Below are positions 1-8,540 of a stretch of 64,000 nt of DNA, piece after piece. Each line of letters opens with the position of its first letter. Position 1 is the stretch's first letter. The notes beneath the pieces are model-generated. The model did no database searches. It had not been told where the DNA came from and saw only the letters and a program-made list of their open reading frames with translations. This DNA is from CATQHL01 sp965204655. Lineage in GTDB: Bacteria; Actinomycetota; Acidimicrobiia; Acidimicrobiales; CATQHL01. The stretch covers positions 496,001 to 560,000 of the forward strand of contig OZ241998.1 of the NCBI GenBank assembly GCA_965204655.1, written 5' to 3'. The translations under genes were made by a program, and so were the position numbers.

Positions 1-2
1 AC

Positions 3-839
3 GAGTGGATTATTGAACGCACAGGAATCAAGGAACGGCGCGTGGGGGGCACCACCCGCTCTCTGGCGCTGGAAGCCGCCCAGGCCGCCCTGGAGTCTGC
101 CAATGTAGATCCCGCAAGCCTGGACTCGGTGATCCTCTCCACGACCACCCCTGACCGGATAATCCCTGCCACGGCGAGCGCTGTGCAAGCTTCCCTGGGG
201 GCGCGCTGCGGAGCCTTTGACATCAACGCCGCCTGCTCCGGGTTCGTGTATGGAACGGTGCTGGCGCACTCCCTGCTCATCGCCGGGGCAGAGAAAATCC
301 TGGTAATCGGCGCCGACACGCTCAGCCGTTTCGTGGACTGGGACGACCGGACAACCGCCGTGCTCTTCGGCGACGGCGCGGGGGCGGTCGTGTTAGAGGC
401 GACGACTCTTGAGGAAAACGCCCTGCTGGGCTGGCACATGGACTGCGACGGCGATCAGGAGGATTTGCTTTTCAGCGAAATCGACGGCTGCATCCAGATG
501 GAAGGGAAGGAAGTTTTCCGCCATGCCGTCCTGGTGATGGAGGAAAGCAGCCGCCGCGCCCTGGAGCAGGCCGGCTTGGGCATAGATGACGTTGATCTAG
601 TCATCCCCCACCAGGCCAACTCGCGCATCATCTCCACAGCCTGCAAACGCCTGGGTCTAGACGAGGCTAAGACTGTCCAGATCCTCTCCTGGACGGGTAA
701 CACGTCTTCGGCCTCCATCCCTCAGGCCCTGGCGGAGGCTTGGAATCAAGGCAGGCTGACCAAGGGGACGACGTTGCTGCTGGTGGGTTTCGGGGCAGGA
801 ATGACCTCGGCCAGCGCCGTGATGCGCTGGAGTCTGTGA
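3..839 (+). CDS. fabH: 3-oxoacyl-ACP synthase III (FabH), 5'-truncated by the window
   Basis: Condenses an acyl-CoA primer with malonyl-ACP to start fatty acid synthesis in the cytoplasm. The frame is open from base 3 and the first visible residues (EWIIERTGIKERR) match the region about 30 residues into the family, so the true start lies outside the window; the GTG at 42 is an internal valine codon. The catalytic triad is visible: Cys in AACSGF, His in IPHQAN and Asn in GNTSSAS. It heads a fabH-fabG-acpP-fabF run, and its TGA overlaps the fabG GTG by 3 of 4 bases, suggesting translational coupling. Family assignment is secure; substrate choice (acetyl versus branched primer) cannot be read from sequence. 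Confidence 0.95.
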   Translation, partial: EWIIERTGIKERRVGGTTRSLALEAAQAALESANVDPASLDSVILSTTTPDRIIPATASAVQASLGARCGAFDINAACSGFVYGTVLAHSLLIAGAEKILVIGADTLSRFVDWDDRTTAVLFGDGAGAVVLEATTLEENALLGWHMDCDGDQEDLLFSEIDGCIQMEGKEVFRHAVLVMEESSRRALEQAGLGIDDVDLVIPHQANSRIISTACKRLGLDEAKTVQILSWTGNTSSASIPQALAEAWNQGRLTKGTTLLLVGFGAGMTSASAVMRWSL

Positions 840-1588
840 AGAGCGCATCGGCGGATGAGGGTGGAAGCCCTTCGCGGGTCGCCCTCATCACGGGAGGTTC
901 ACGCGGCATAGGACTGGGGTGCGCCCAGGCGCTTAGAGACTTCGGTCACCGTGTGGCAGTGACCTACAACTCCACACCGCTCCCCGAAGCCTCCAAGGAC
1001 GGACTCTTGCCCGTGAAATGCAACGTGAACGACCCCTCCTCAGTGGGTGAGGCTTTTGCCGCGGTAGAAGAAGAACTCGGCCCAGTGGAGATACTCGTGG
1101 CCAACGCGGGCATCACCCGAGACAATCTCCTGATACGCATGAGCGAAGACGACTTCTCCGCCGTGCTAGAGACCAACCTCCACGGCAGCTACCGCGTCCT
1201 GAAGCGGGCGGTGCGCCCTATGATGCGGGCGCGCTGGGGTCGGATCGTCCTGATCTCCTCCATCGTCGGGCGGACGGGGCTGGCAGGCCAAGCCAACTAC
1301 GCCGCCTCTAAGTCGGCGCTGGTGGGGCTGGCGCGTTCCGTTGCCAAAGAGTTGGCTTCCCGCAGCGTGACCGTGAATGTCGTAGCCCCCGGCCCGGTGG
1401 ACACCGACATGCTGGGGGTTCTCAGCGAGCAGCGCAGGGATGAGATGGTGGCTCGTGTGCCCATGGGGCGGATAGGAGTGGTGGGTGATGTGGCGAACGT
1501 CGTAGGATTTCTGACGTCCGAACAGGCGGGCTACATAACCGGCGCCGTGATACCTGTGGACGGCGGAATGCACATGGGAAACTCATAA
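836..1588 (+). CDS. fabG: 3-oxoacyl-ACP reductase (FabG)
   Basis: NADPH-dependent reduction of 3-oxoacyl-ACP in fatty acid elongation. It is a classical short-chain dehydrogenase of about 250 residues: cofactor loop TGGSRGIG near the N-terminus, the NAG motif (LVANAGIT), and the catalytic Ser with YxxxK (ISSIVGRTG then NYAASK). I chose GTG at 836, which overlaps the fabH stop and has GGAG four bases upstream; the frame is open back to 740 but that would overlap fabH by 100 bp. SDR specificity is hard to fix by motif alone, but position between fabH and acpP makes FabG the best call. Confidence 0.93.
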   Translation: MKSASADEGGSPSRVALITGGSRGIGLGCAQALRDFGHRVAVTYNSTPLPEASKDGLLPVKCNVNDPSSVGEAFAAVEEELGPVEILVANAGITRDNLLIRMSEDDFSAVLETNLHGSYRVLKRAVRPMMRARWGRIVLISSIVGRTGLAGQANYAASKSALVGLARSVAKELASRSVTVNVVAPGPVDTDMLGVLSEQRRDEMVARVPMGRIGVVGDVANVVGFLTSEQAGYITGAVIPVDGGMHMGNS

Positions 1589-1720
1589 CCGGGCGAGGGG
1601 CGCCGGCGGATGAGACGACCCGAGAACCGCAAAGGTGTGTGAGCCCAAGTGAATCGCAAGAAGAATTAGACCCGAAGAGTCGAATAGACATCCGACAACA
1701 AGAAACGACGGAGTGAAGAA

Positions 1721-1960
1721 GTGGCAAACGACAACTACGACAGAATACGCGACTGCATCGTGAGGGTGCTCTCCGTGGAGGAGGACAAGGTAAAGCCCGA
1801 AGCCTCTTTCAGTGACGACCTCGACGCCGACAGTCTGGATCTCGTGGAACTGGTCATGGAGATCGAAGAGGAGTTCGGCGTGAGCGTGGAGGAAGATGAA
1901 CTGGAGGACATAACGACCGTCGGTGCAGTAGTCGAAATGCTCAAAGCCAAGCTGGGATGA
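1721..1960 (+). CDS. acpP: acyl carrier protein
   Basis: Small acidic carrier (79 aa, GTG start) that holds growing acyl chains on a phosphopantetheine arm. Ser38 in the motif DADSLDLVE is the attachment site, followed by the typical acidic helix MEIEEEFGV. GGAG precedes the start by about ten bases. Its stop overlaps the fabF ATG (ATGA), so the two are probably translationally coupled. The 130-bp gap after fabG is the largest in this run and could hold a separate promoter or processing site, although no clear promoter is visible. Confidence 0.96.
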   Translation: MANDNYDRIRDCIVRVLSVEEDKVKPEASFSDDLDADSLDLVELVMEIEEEFGVSVEEDELEDITTVGAVVEMLKAKLG

Positions 1961-3138
1961 AACGCCGCCGGGTGGTAGTCACCGGCGTTGGAGTGCTGGC
2001 TAGCTGCGGCATCGGCCGGCGGGATTACTTTGACGGACTGCTGTCCGAACCCAGCAAGGGTCTGCGTGTAGTAGCGGGGTTCGATCCTTCCCTCCATTTC
2101 AAGAATCCCAAGGAGCAGCGCCGCTACGACCGCTTTGCTCAGTTTGCGTTGGCGTGCGCGGGCGAGGCGCTAGAGCAGGCGGGCGATCTGAACTCCGACC
2201 CCGAACGCACCGGAGTGTGGATAGGCACGGGCGTGGGAGGCCTGATGACCGTAGAGACCTACGTGATCACCCACTTCGTAAAAGGCCCCAAGCGCGTCTC
2301 CCCCTTCCTGATCCCGATGATGATGCCCAACGCCGCTGCCGCCGCGGTGTCCATGCGCTTCGGTTTTCAAGGGCCGTGCGAAGCGACCTCCACCGCCTGC
2401 GCGGCGGGTACCCAGTCGATCGGCAACGCCGTGGAACTGATACGCAACGGACGCTGCGACGTGATGCTGGCAGGGGGTTCCGAAGCCTCCAACTCCCCCA
2501 CCGGTATGCAGGGGTTCAGCAACATGACCGCCCTCAGCAGCGTGGGCGTCTCCCGTCCTTTCGACCGAGACCGCGACGGTTTTCTGCACGCAGAAGGCAG
2601 CGGCGTACTCGTATTGGAGGAACTCCAGCGCGCCCTGGCCCGGGGGGCTGCTCCTCTAGCAGAAATAGCGGGTTACGCCAGCACCGCGGACGCTTATCAC
2701 CTGACCGCACCTTCTCCGGGCGGGGCGGGCGCCATCGCTTGCATGGAGCGCGCTATAGCGGACGCAGGGTTCTCCCCCGACGACATCGTGCACATCAACG
2801 CCCACGGCACCTCCACTCCCCTCAACGACAGCGTGGAGGCAGAGGCGATTCACAAGATCTTCGGTTCCCCTGGCCCTGCGGTGACTTCCACCAAGGGGGT
2901 GACCGGACACGCCCTCGGCGCAGCCGGGGCGATAGAAGCGGCAGCCGTCGTGCTGTCCATGGGGCGGGGGGTGATCCCGCCTACCGCCGGATATGAGAAT
3001 CCCGACCCGGAGATGTCGCCTATCAGGGTGGTGGCCCCAGATTCGTTGGCCTGGGAGCCTGGGCCTAGCCTGTCTAACTCTTTCGGCTTCGGCGGCCACA
3101 ACGCCACCCTGGTCATCACACCTTTCCAAGACGACTAG
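1957..3138 (+). CDS. fabF: 3-oxoacyl-ACP synthase II (FabF)
   Basis: Elongating ketosynthase that condenses acyl-ACP with malonyl-ACP. The 393-residue protein carries the KAS I/II triad: Cys148 in TACAAGTQ, His in NAHGTSTPLND and His in TGHALGAAG, plus the C-terminal glycine-rich FGFGGHN loop. Its ATG overlaps the acpP stop. The gene ends 37 bp from the convergent fabZ stop, so the two operons meet tail to tail. KAS II rather than KAS I is inferred from order and overall similarity. Confidence 0.95.
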   Translation: MKRRRVVVTGVGVLASCGIGRRDYFDGLLSEPSKGLRVVAGFDPSLHFKNPKEQRRYDRFAQFALACAGEALEQAGDLNSDPERTGVWIGTGVGGLMTVETYVITHFVKGPKRVSPFLIPMMMPNAAAAAVSMRFGFQGPCEATSTACAAGTQSIGNAVELIRNGRCDVMLAGGSEASNSPTGMQGFSNMTALSSVGVSRPFDRDRDGFLHAEGSGVLVLEELQRALARGAAPLAEIAGYASTADAYHLTAPSPGGAGAIACMERAIADAGFSPDDIVHINAHGTSTPLNDSVEAEAIHKIFGSPGPAVTSTKGVTGHALGAAGAIEAAAVVLSMGRGVIPPTAGYENPDPEMSPIRVVAPDSLAWEPGPSLSNSFGFGGHNATLVITPFQDD

Positions 3139-3174
3139 ACGCCGAGCGTCCTTACTTCCTGTTGCCGCTCCCTC

Positions 3175-3612
3175 TCAGGCAGGGACGGAGACGAACATCA
3201 ACTCTGCGGTGCAAGCCGTCTCGCCGCCTACTGAAGCGCTGCCTGCAGCCCGCCCGGCGCGAGAGCCGAGGCGCAGGACGTCTATCCGCAGGTTGAGTTG
3301 CTCTCCAGGGAGCACCTGCCGCTTGAAGCGCACCGATTGCATCCCGCCGAACAGCGGCAGCCTGCCAGCGAAGCGGTCGTCTAAGAGGACGGCGTAAGCG
3401 CCCAACTGCGCCAAGGCTTCGGTCATAAGTACGCCCGGCAGGGTGGGGCGGCCAGGAAAATGACCACTGAAGAAATCTGCAGCGGCGGGCGGGCGCCAGT
3501 AACCCTCCGCCCACTCCCCCGGGGTTGCGCCGGTCACTTTGTCTAGGAAGAGAAACGGCGCTCGGTGCGGGAGCACCTCCACCGGTGCGGGCGGAGAGTC
3601 CAGCGAGGTCAT
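3175..3612 (-). CDS. fabZ: 3-hydroxyacyl-ACP dehydratase (FabZ family)
   Basis: Hotdog-fold dehydratase removing water from 3-hydroxyacyl-ACP. The 145 residues include the family start motif LPHRAPFLFLD with the catalytic His, the HFPGRPTLPGVL loop, and the catalytic Glu in MTEALAQLGA. ATG start, no strong Shine-Dalgarno visible. It is the last gene of the long minus-strand block, 25 bp after the peroxiredoxin gene, and lies tail to tail with the plus-strand fab run, so fatty acid genes are split over two transcripts here. Confidence 0.9.
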   Translation of the reverse strand: MTSLDSPPAPVEVLPHRAPFLFLDKVTGATPGEWAEGYWRPPAAADFFSGHFPGRPTLPGVLMTEALAQLGAYAVLLDDRFAGRLPLFGGMQSVRFKRQVLPGEQLNLRIDVLRLGSRAGRAAGSASVGGETACTAELMFVSVPA

Positions 3613-3637
3613 CGCCCGGCGAGCGCTCGTGTTGGCC

Positions 3638-4099
3638 TCATTCCTTGATGTTCAGCGCTTCAAGGAGTTTCTTGGGGGTGTCCTTGGGGCTGATCTTGTA
3701 CCAGGCTTCCTCCACGCGCCCGTCAGGGCCGATCAGGAAAGATGACCGAATCGTTCCCAAGAAGGTGTTTCCGTACATCTTCTTTTCGCCCCGCACTCCC
3801 CACGCTTCGGCCATCTCGTTCTTGACGTCGGCGAGCAGGGGAAAGCCCAGTGCGTTCTTTTCGTCGAACGACCGCTGCTTCTTGGGGGGATCTGGGCTCA
3901 CGCCCAAGATCGCTGTGTCGCCTATTTTCTGGGAGATGTCACGCATCCCGCGCGCCTGGACGGTTCAACCGGGCGTGGAAGCCTTGGGGTAGAAAAAAAC
4001 CGCCAGCCTGCGTCCTGCGAAATCCTCCAAGAGCACGCTGTTGCCGTGCTGATCCTGAAGATGGAAACCAGGAGCCTGATCACCAGGGTTGAGCTTCAT
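3638..4099 (-). CDS. bcp: PrxQ/Bcp-type peroxiredoxin, probable selenoprotein (in-frame TGA = Sec45)
   Basis: Thiol/selenol peroxidase of the AhpC-TSA/Bcp family, reducing peroxides in the cytoplasm. From ATG at 4099, preceded by a strong AAGGAGG, the frame runs 153 codons and is interrupted only by TGA at 3967-3965. In the family motif FYPKxxTPGCT the TGA replaces exactly the peroxidatic Cys (here FFYPKASTPG-TGA-TVQA), so it is residue 45. Everything downstream is intact (GVSPD, FPLLAD, AWGVRGEKKMYG, TFLI-type strand, C-terminal helix). No other Cys exists in the protein, so it would be a 1-Sec enzyme without a resolving Cys. A conventional caller would start at ATG 3946 and lose the active site. 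A nonsense mutation at precisely this codon is the alternative and seems less likely. Confidence 0.85.
3938..3967 (-). promoter_or_regulatory. candidate bacterial SECIS hairpin following the in-frame TGA
   Basis: Ten bases after the TGA the mRNA can form a 5-bp stem, CGCGC (3954-3950) with GCGUG (3944-3940), one pair being G-U, closed by the loop GGGAU. Bacterial SECIS elements are short hairpins just downstream of UGA with a G at the first or second loop position, which this matches. The apical loop begins about 15 bases after the TGA, at the short end of the usual range. GC-rich DNA forms such hairpins easily, so this is supportive only. Confidence 0.5.
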
Positions 4100-4198
4100 C
4101 CTGCCTCCTTTGAGTGTGTGTTCCGTCAGCCCCAAGATAGCCGCTGACGCCCGCCCCTGCAGGTCAAGTCTGCGGGGACGGGGGCGGGGGCGGGGCGC

Positions 4199-5743
4199 TC
4201 AGCATTCAGTCTCTGGGGAAGGAACGATGCGGGTGTCGTCTTCAAAGGTTGCCCAGGCGAACCAGAACGTGTCGAGAAACTCCAACGGCATCAGACGGCT
4301 TCCCTGAAGAGTTCCTGCCACGGAGAGGCCGAAGAGGTTCCAGTCCGAGCCCGTCTCGGCGTCTCTGAAGCCGTCTTCGGTCGGGGTGAATGTGAGGGCG
4401 CCGTGAGGCTCCATCTCGGCGGCGAAGACACCCGTAGAGCCCACATCTCTGCCCGAGGCGACCTCGGATGCGTCAATGGCGGAACGTGCGCCCGGGCGGT
4501 TCCAGACCACCAGGGGCGCCCCGTCCAGTTCAGCGGCGATCACGCCGGAGAGCCTCAGGCACGCATGGCGGACAGCCACGGCGTCGTTGCTGGACGAACT
4601 GCGTATCCCTATGACCCGCTCTTTCGGAGGGAGGCGCTCGTCAAAAGGCTCGGACTGGAAGGACTCCGAAAGCAGCGCCGGGGAGTTTTCGTAGCCGACG
4701 TAGGGGTTCCTGCCGTAGCCGCCCCCGTAGCCGGATTCAGGGGTGAGCACCCTTCCGCCGGGGTACGCCTCCAGCCAGTCCTTCCAGGCGACCACGGCCA
4801 CCGGATAGAAGTGCAGGCGGATGCCCGCTAGTTCCCCCACTACCGCAGTGCCGTCGAAGTGCGTCCAGAGCGACTGCGTCTGGCGGTCGTACATCACCAA
4901 GGAGGATTGGTAGAGGCTGCCTGAAGTTCCGAAGTCCAGCACCCTGTAGCCCACACGCCTGTCGTAAGCCACCCCTGAGTTGCACAGCGGGCAGTAGGAG
5001 ACCGTGACTGGAATTCCCCCCACACGGTCGTTCACCAATTCATGGCGAGTCATTATCCGCAGCGGGTAGGCGCGTGCGTCGCCGTTGATCTCCAGCGCAA
5101 GGACGGCTTCCTCATCCTCTAGATAGCCGACGCTTGAGGCCGCCTCAAAAGCAGGCGAATCGATCGGGCGTATGCCGTCGGGGGGCGGCCCCCCAGAGCG
5201 GATCAGAGCGGGATCCAGGAGAGTCGGAAAGCCTGGCCAGAACCGATTGGCGAGGGCGGACGGCACATCTTCAGCGGGTGTGGAATCCTCCAGGGCTTCG
5301 CTCACGTCCATCGCGGCTGGGGGAGCCTCTTCAGTAGGAGAAGGTGCGGAGGCGGGGATTGTTTCGAGTTCGGGCGGAACATCGGGGTCGGCTAGGACGC
5401 CGCTGGCCAGCAGCATCGACTGGACAGGCGGGAGGGGCGCAGCGGTTTGCGCCTCCTGCCCTCCGCCCGCCGTCTCCTGCGAAGTTCCGGGCGGCTCTTC
5501 CGGGGAGGACGGCTCCCCGGAGGCAGGTGCGTCCTCTCCAGGGCTGCGGGGCTCTTCCCCAAACTCTGCGTTGCCGGTGCCCGCAGCGGTCTGCGCCTCC
5601 GTCTCGGCGGCAGCGCCGCCGCCTCCTCCCCCGCAGGACAGAGCGCCTCCGATCAGGCAGAACGCCGCCAGCAGCGCCGCGGAAGGCGGACAGCCCCTCC
5701 TCGGGCGCAGGGAAGCAGCCGGCTCTCTCTTCGGCTCCCTCAA
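4199..5743 (-). CDS. DUF3179 domain lipoprotein
   Basis: Predicted exported lipoprotein of 514 residues, function unknown. A positively charged start and hydrophobic stretch end at a lipobox (GGALSC at about residue 37), followed by a long Gly/Ala/Glu/Pro-rich low-complexity spacer to about residue 165. The rest is the DUF3179 domain: WPGFPTLLDPA, the block INGDARAYPLRI, a conserved cysteine pair SYCPLCNSG, and DFGTSGSLYQSSLVMYD. Its ATG overlaps the trpA stop, so it is expressed with the tryptophan genes although no link to that pathway is known. DUF3179 is the reliable part; redox or metal binding by the CPLC cysteines is only a guess. Confidence 0.85.
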   Translation of the reverse strand: MREPKREPAASLRPRRGCPPSAALLAAFCLIGGALSCGGGGGGAAAETEAQTAAGTGNAEFGEEPRSPGEDAPASGEPSSPEEPPGTSQETAGGGQEAQTAAPLPPVQSMLLASGVLADPDVPPELETIPASAPSPTEEAPPAAMDVSEALEDSTPAEDVPSALANRFWPGFPTLLDPALIRSGGPPPDGIRPIDSPAFEAASSVGYLEDEEAVLALEINGDARAYPLRIMTRHELVNDRVGGIPVTVSYCPLCNSGVAYDRRVGYRVLDFGTSGSLYQSSLVMYDRQTQSLWTHFDGTAVVGELAGIRLHFYPVAVVAWKDWLEAYPGGRVLTPESGYGGGYGRNPYVGYENSPALLSESFQSEPFDERLPPKERVIGIRSSSSNDAVAVRHACLRLSGVIAAELDGAPLVVWNRPGARSAIDASEVASGRDVGSTGVFAAEMEPHGALTFTPTEDGFRDAETGSDWNLFGLSVAGTLQGSRLMPLEFLDTFWFAWATFEDDTRIVPSPETEC

Positions 5744-6519
5744 ATGGAATCCAGCGCTGCTCGCAACCGCCTGGTCAGGCTGCCCACTCCTTGAGGGCCG
5801 TGTCCTTCCAGAAGTTGCCGCACCACCGCCGAACCGACGACCACGCCGTCGGAGGCGCCCGCCGCCTCCGCGGCTGAGGCGGGCGTGGAGATACCGACGC
5901 CGGTCAGCACCGGCTTGTCCGTGAGGGTTTTCAGCCGTCGAGAGATCTCTAGGGCGCTGGCCGCCAAGCTGTCCCGCTCCCCCGTCACGCCGAGCAGCCC
6001 GACCGCGTAGACGAACCCTTCGCTTCGCTCGCAGATTGCCGCTAGGCGTTCCTCAGAGGCGGTCGGCGCAGCGAGCAGCACGGTCTCAATTTCAGCTCGC
6101 TTCGCCTCGGCTGCCCAAGGGCCGACTTCCTCTAAGGGCAAGTCCGCCAGAATCGCTCCCCCGATGCCCGCCGCACGCAGTTGCTGTGCGAACCTCTTGT
6201 GACCCATGTGGTGGGCGAGGTTGTAGTAGGTCATCACCAGCAACGGCGCTTCCACGTCCAACTTCGCAGCCTCGCCGATCACTCCGGCGGGGGTGGCGCC
6301 TGCCTTAAGCGCATTGTCGCTGGCTTCTTGAATGGTGGGGCCGTCCATGACCGGATCGGAGAAGGGGATGCCTATCTCCACGGCGTCCGCCCCAGCCTCA
6401 ACTGCCGCCTCCACCGCCCTGTCCCAGCTGGGCAGACCACCGGTGAGGTAGACCACAAGGCACTTGCGCCCCGACGCCCGCACCGCACGAAGCGAGGCTT
6501 CAAGGCCTCCCGGCGTCAC
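5740..6519 (-). CDS. trpA: tryptophan synthase alpha subunit
   Basis: Cleaves indole-3-glycerol phosphate to indole and glyceraldehyde 3-phosphate, passing indole through a tunnel to TrpB. The 259 residues contain the signature VEIGIPFSDPVMDGPTIQ with the catalytic Glu and Asp, and the phosphate-binding GVGISTP and DGVVVGSAVV segments of the TIM barrel. Start overlaps the trpB stop (ATGA) and its own stop overlaps the DUF3179 start, indicating one transcript. Confidence 0.95.
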   Translation of the reverse strand: MTPGGLEASLRAVRASGRKCLVVYLTGGLPSWDRAVEAAVEAGADAVEIGIPFSDPVMDGPTIQEASDNALKAGATPAGVIGEAAKLDVEAPLLVMTYYNLAHHMGHKRFAQQLRAAGIGGAILADLPLEEVGPWAAEAKRAEIETVLLAAPTASEERLAAICERSEGFVYAVGLLGVTGERDSLAASALEISRRLKTLTDKPVLTGVGISTPASAAEAAGASDGVVVGSAVVRQLLEGHGPQGVGSLTRRLRAALDSI

Positions 6520-7805
6520 TCGCCCTCTCCGCCTGGGCCTCCGGCGCCCCCCCCGCCTGGGCCTCCCCCGCCCTCCGTCAGCTGCATGACCAGTTCGGTG
6601 TCCTTGTCGCCCCGCCCGGAGAGGTTCACCAGCACGGTCTTGCCCGAGAGTTCCCCGCGCTCCCGGCTCACCCAGGCCAGGGCGTGGGCGGGTTCCAGCG
6701 CCGGGATGATGCCCTCGGTACGCGACAGCAACTCAAAGGCCTCCAGCACCTCGGCGTCGCTCACGTTCTCATAGCGCGCCCCCCCGCTCTGAGCTAGGTG
6801 GGAGTGCTCAGGTCCGACGCCCGGATAGTCCAGGCCAGCGGAGACGGAGTGAGCCTCGTTCACTTGCCCGAACTCGTCCTGAAGCAAGAAGGAGCGCGAG
6901 CCGTGCAGCACTCCGGGCGACCCCTTGGTGACAGCCGCCCCCCCGGCCGGTTCCACCCCCACGAGTTCTGTGTGGGTGTCTGCGAAGCCGCTGAAGATTC
7001 CCGCAGCGTTGGAGCCGCCTCCTACGCAGGCGGCCACCACGTCGGGAAGTCCGCCGATGAGTTCGCTGCACTGGCGGCGGGCTTCGTTGCCGATCACCCG
7101 ATGCAGCTCCCTCACCATCCAGGGGTAGGGGTGCGGACCCATCACCGAGCCCAGGCAGTAGTGCGTTGTCTCTACGCTCGCCACCCAGTCGCGCAGCGTC
7201 TCGTTGATGGCGTCCTTGAGGGTGCGGCTGCCGGAGGAGACCGGACGAACTTCAGCCCCCAGCAGGCGCATGCGGTAGACGTTCAACTCCTGGCGGGCGA
7301 CGTCAACTTCGCCCATGTAGACCGTGCATTCCATACCGAAGAGGGAGGCGGCGGTGGCGGTCGCCACGCCGTGCTGACCCGCTCCAGTCTCCGCCACCAG
7401 CCTGTTCTTGCCCATGCGTCTAGCCAGCAGCGCCTGGCCGATCACGTTGTTGATCTTGTGAGAACCCGTGTGGTTGAGGTCCTCCCGCTTGAGCAGCACC
7501 CGAACCCCCAGCTCCGCAGAAAGACGTTCGCAGAGCGTTAGCGGCGAAGGCCGCCCTGCGTAGTCCTTCAGGAGCCGGTCAAGCTCCCCGCGGAAGGCCG
7601 CCTCCCCCCAGGCCTCCCTGAATGCGGCTTCCAATTCCTGACAGGCGGGAACCAGCGTCTCTGGCACGAAACAGCCGCCGAACTCCCCGAAGCGCCCGCT
7701 GGCGGATGGCTCCCCCATCTTCCAAGGCTCGCCGAGCGGGGCGGCCTCGCCGGGCTGAGCGGAGGCGAAAGGCTCGCCCGTCTCGCCGGTGGGGCGCAAG
7801 TTCAC
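6516..7805 (-). CDS. trpB: tryptophan synthase beta subunit
   Basis: PLP enzyme condensing indole and serine to tryptophan. The PLP lysine lies in NHTGSHKINNV and the PLP phosphate loop in GGGSNAAG. The ORF begins at a GTG without a clear Shine-Dalgarno; ATG at 7718 would give a more usual N-terminus (MGEPSASGRFGEFGGCF), so the first 29 residues are doubtful. The C-terminus ends in an odd Gly/Pro tail of about 18 residues encoded by a near-repeat (GCCTGGGCCTCC type on the plus strand) with an 8-C run. Confidence 0.94.
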   Translation of the reverse strand: MNLRPTGETGEPFASAQPGEAAPLGEPWKMGEPSASGRFGEFGGCFVPETLVPACQELEAAFREAWGEAAFRGELDRLLKDYAGRPSPLTLCERLSAELGVRVLLKREDLNHTGSHKINNVIGQALLARRMGKNRLVAETGAGQHGVATATAASLFGMECTVYMGEVDVARQELNVYRMRLLGAEVRPVSSGSRTLKDAINETLRDWVASVETTHYCLGSVMGPHPYPWMVRELHRVIGNEARRQCSELIGGLPDVVAACVGGGSNAAGIFSGFADTHTELVGVEPAGGAAVTKGSPGVLHGSRSFLLQDEFGQVNEAHSVSAGLDYPGVGPEHSHLAQSGGARYENVSDAEVLEAFELLSRTEGIIPALEPAHALAWVSRERGELSGKTVLVNLSGRGDKDTELVMQLTEGGGGPGGGGAGGPGGEGE

Positions 7806-7856
7806 TTCAGCGAAGGCTGCGGCGAGCGGCGCAGCGAGCGGCGCGGCTTGGGTTTC

Positions 7857-8528
7857 TCAAATGTTCCCGCCCGTCGTCCGCCAGTCGTAGATGGATTCCT
7901 CGGAAGGCCTCGCTGAACTCTGAGGGCTGTCCACCGACTTGGCGGCCATCACGAAGCGGCGCACCAGTCGCGGATCCTTTCGCCCCGGGACAGATTCCAC
8001 GCCCGTGGACACGTCCACCCCCCAGGGCCGGGTCTGTTTGATGGCCGCCGCCACGTTCTCCGGAGTGAGACCTCCCGCCAGTATCACACGCCTCCCCCCG
8101 GCAGAGCGCTCAGCCAGCGCCCAGTCAAACACCATGCCCGTGCCAGGCTGGTCAGCGTCAATGAGCACGACATCCGCTCCGTAACTTCCCGCCCTTTCCA
8201 GTTCGGGCGAAGCGGCTGGAAACGCCTTGATCACCATCGGCAGTTCCGATCTGATCTGCTGGGTGGCCTGCGGCGACTCTCGTCCGTGCAGCTGGGCAGC
8301 CCGCAGCCTGGTCTTGGTCATGATGTCAATGACGTTCCTAGGGGCTTCGTCGCGGAACACCCCGACAGTCAGAACGTCCGCGGGGAGGCGTCTGGCGATT
8401 TCGGCTGCTTTTGTCGGGGAGATCCGCCGCGGCGAGGGAGCGAACAGAAATCCCAGGGCGTCCGCCCCCATGGCGACAGCCATCAACCCGTCGTTTTCGC
8501 TGGTAATTCCGCAGATTTTTACGAACAT
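7857..8528 (-). CDS. trpF: phosphoribosylanthranilate isomerase
   Basis: Amadori isomerisation of N-(5-phosphoribosyl)anthranilate, third step of tryptophan synthesis. A 223-residue TIM barrel starting with the canonical MFVKICGITS (catalytic Cys7-type) and ending with VDVSTGVES, whose Asp is the general acid. A stretch of about 50 bp of GCGAGCGGC-like sequence separates it from trpB. It follows trpC after 12 bp. No HisA-like bifunctionality need be invoked because hisA is present nearby. Confidence 0.94.
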   Translation of the reverse strand: MFVKICGITSENDGLMAVAMGADALGFLFAPSPRRISPTKAAEIARRLPADVLTVGVFRDEAPRNVIDIMTKTRLRAAQLHGRESPQATQQIRSELPMVIKAFPAASPELERAGSYGADVVLIDADQPGTGMVFDWALAERSAGGRRVILAGGLTPENVAAAIKQTRPWGVDVSTGVESVPGRKDPRLVRRFVMAAKSVDSPQSSARPSEESIYDWRTTGGNI

Positions 8529-8540
8529 CCAAGCCCAATA

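Noticed and set aside
3638..3946. A separate 102-residue peroxiredoxin fragment gene starting at ATG 3946
   Set aside because: That Met is internal; the family N-terminus continues upstream in the same frame across the single TGA and has a strong ribosome site at 4099.
5172..5924. Long plus-strand open frames opposite trpA and the DUF3179 gene
   Set aside because: They are GC-driven shadows with Arg/Pro/Ser-rich translations and no ribosome site, opposite well-supported genes.
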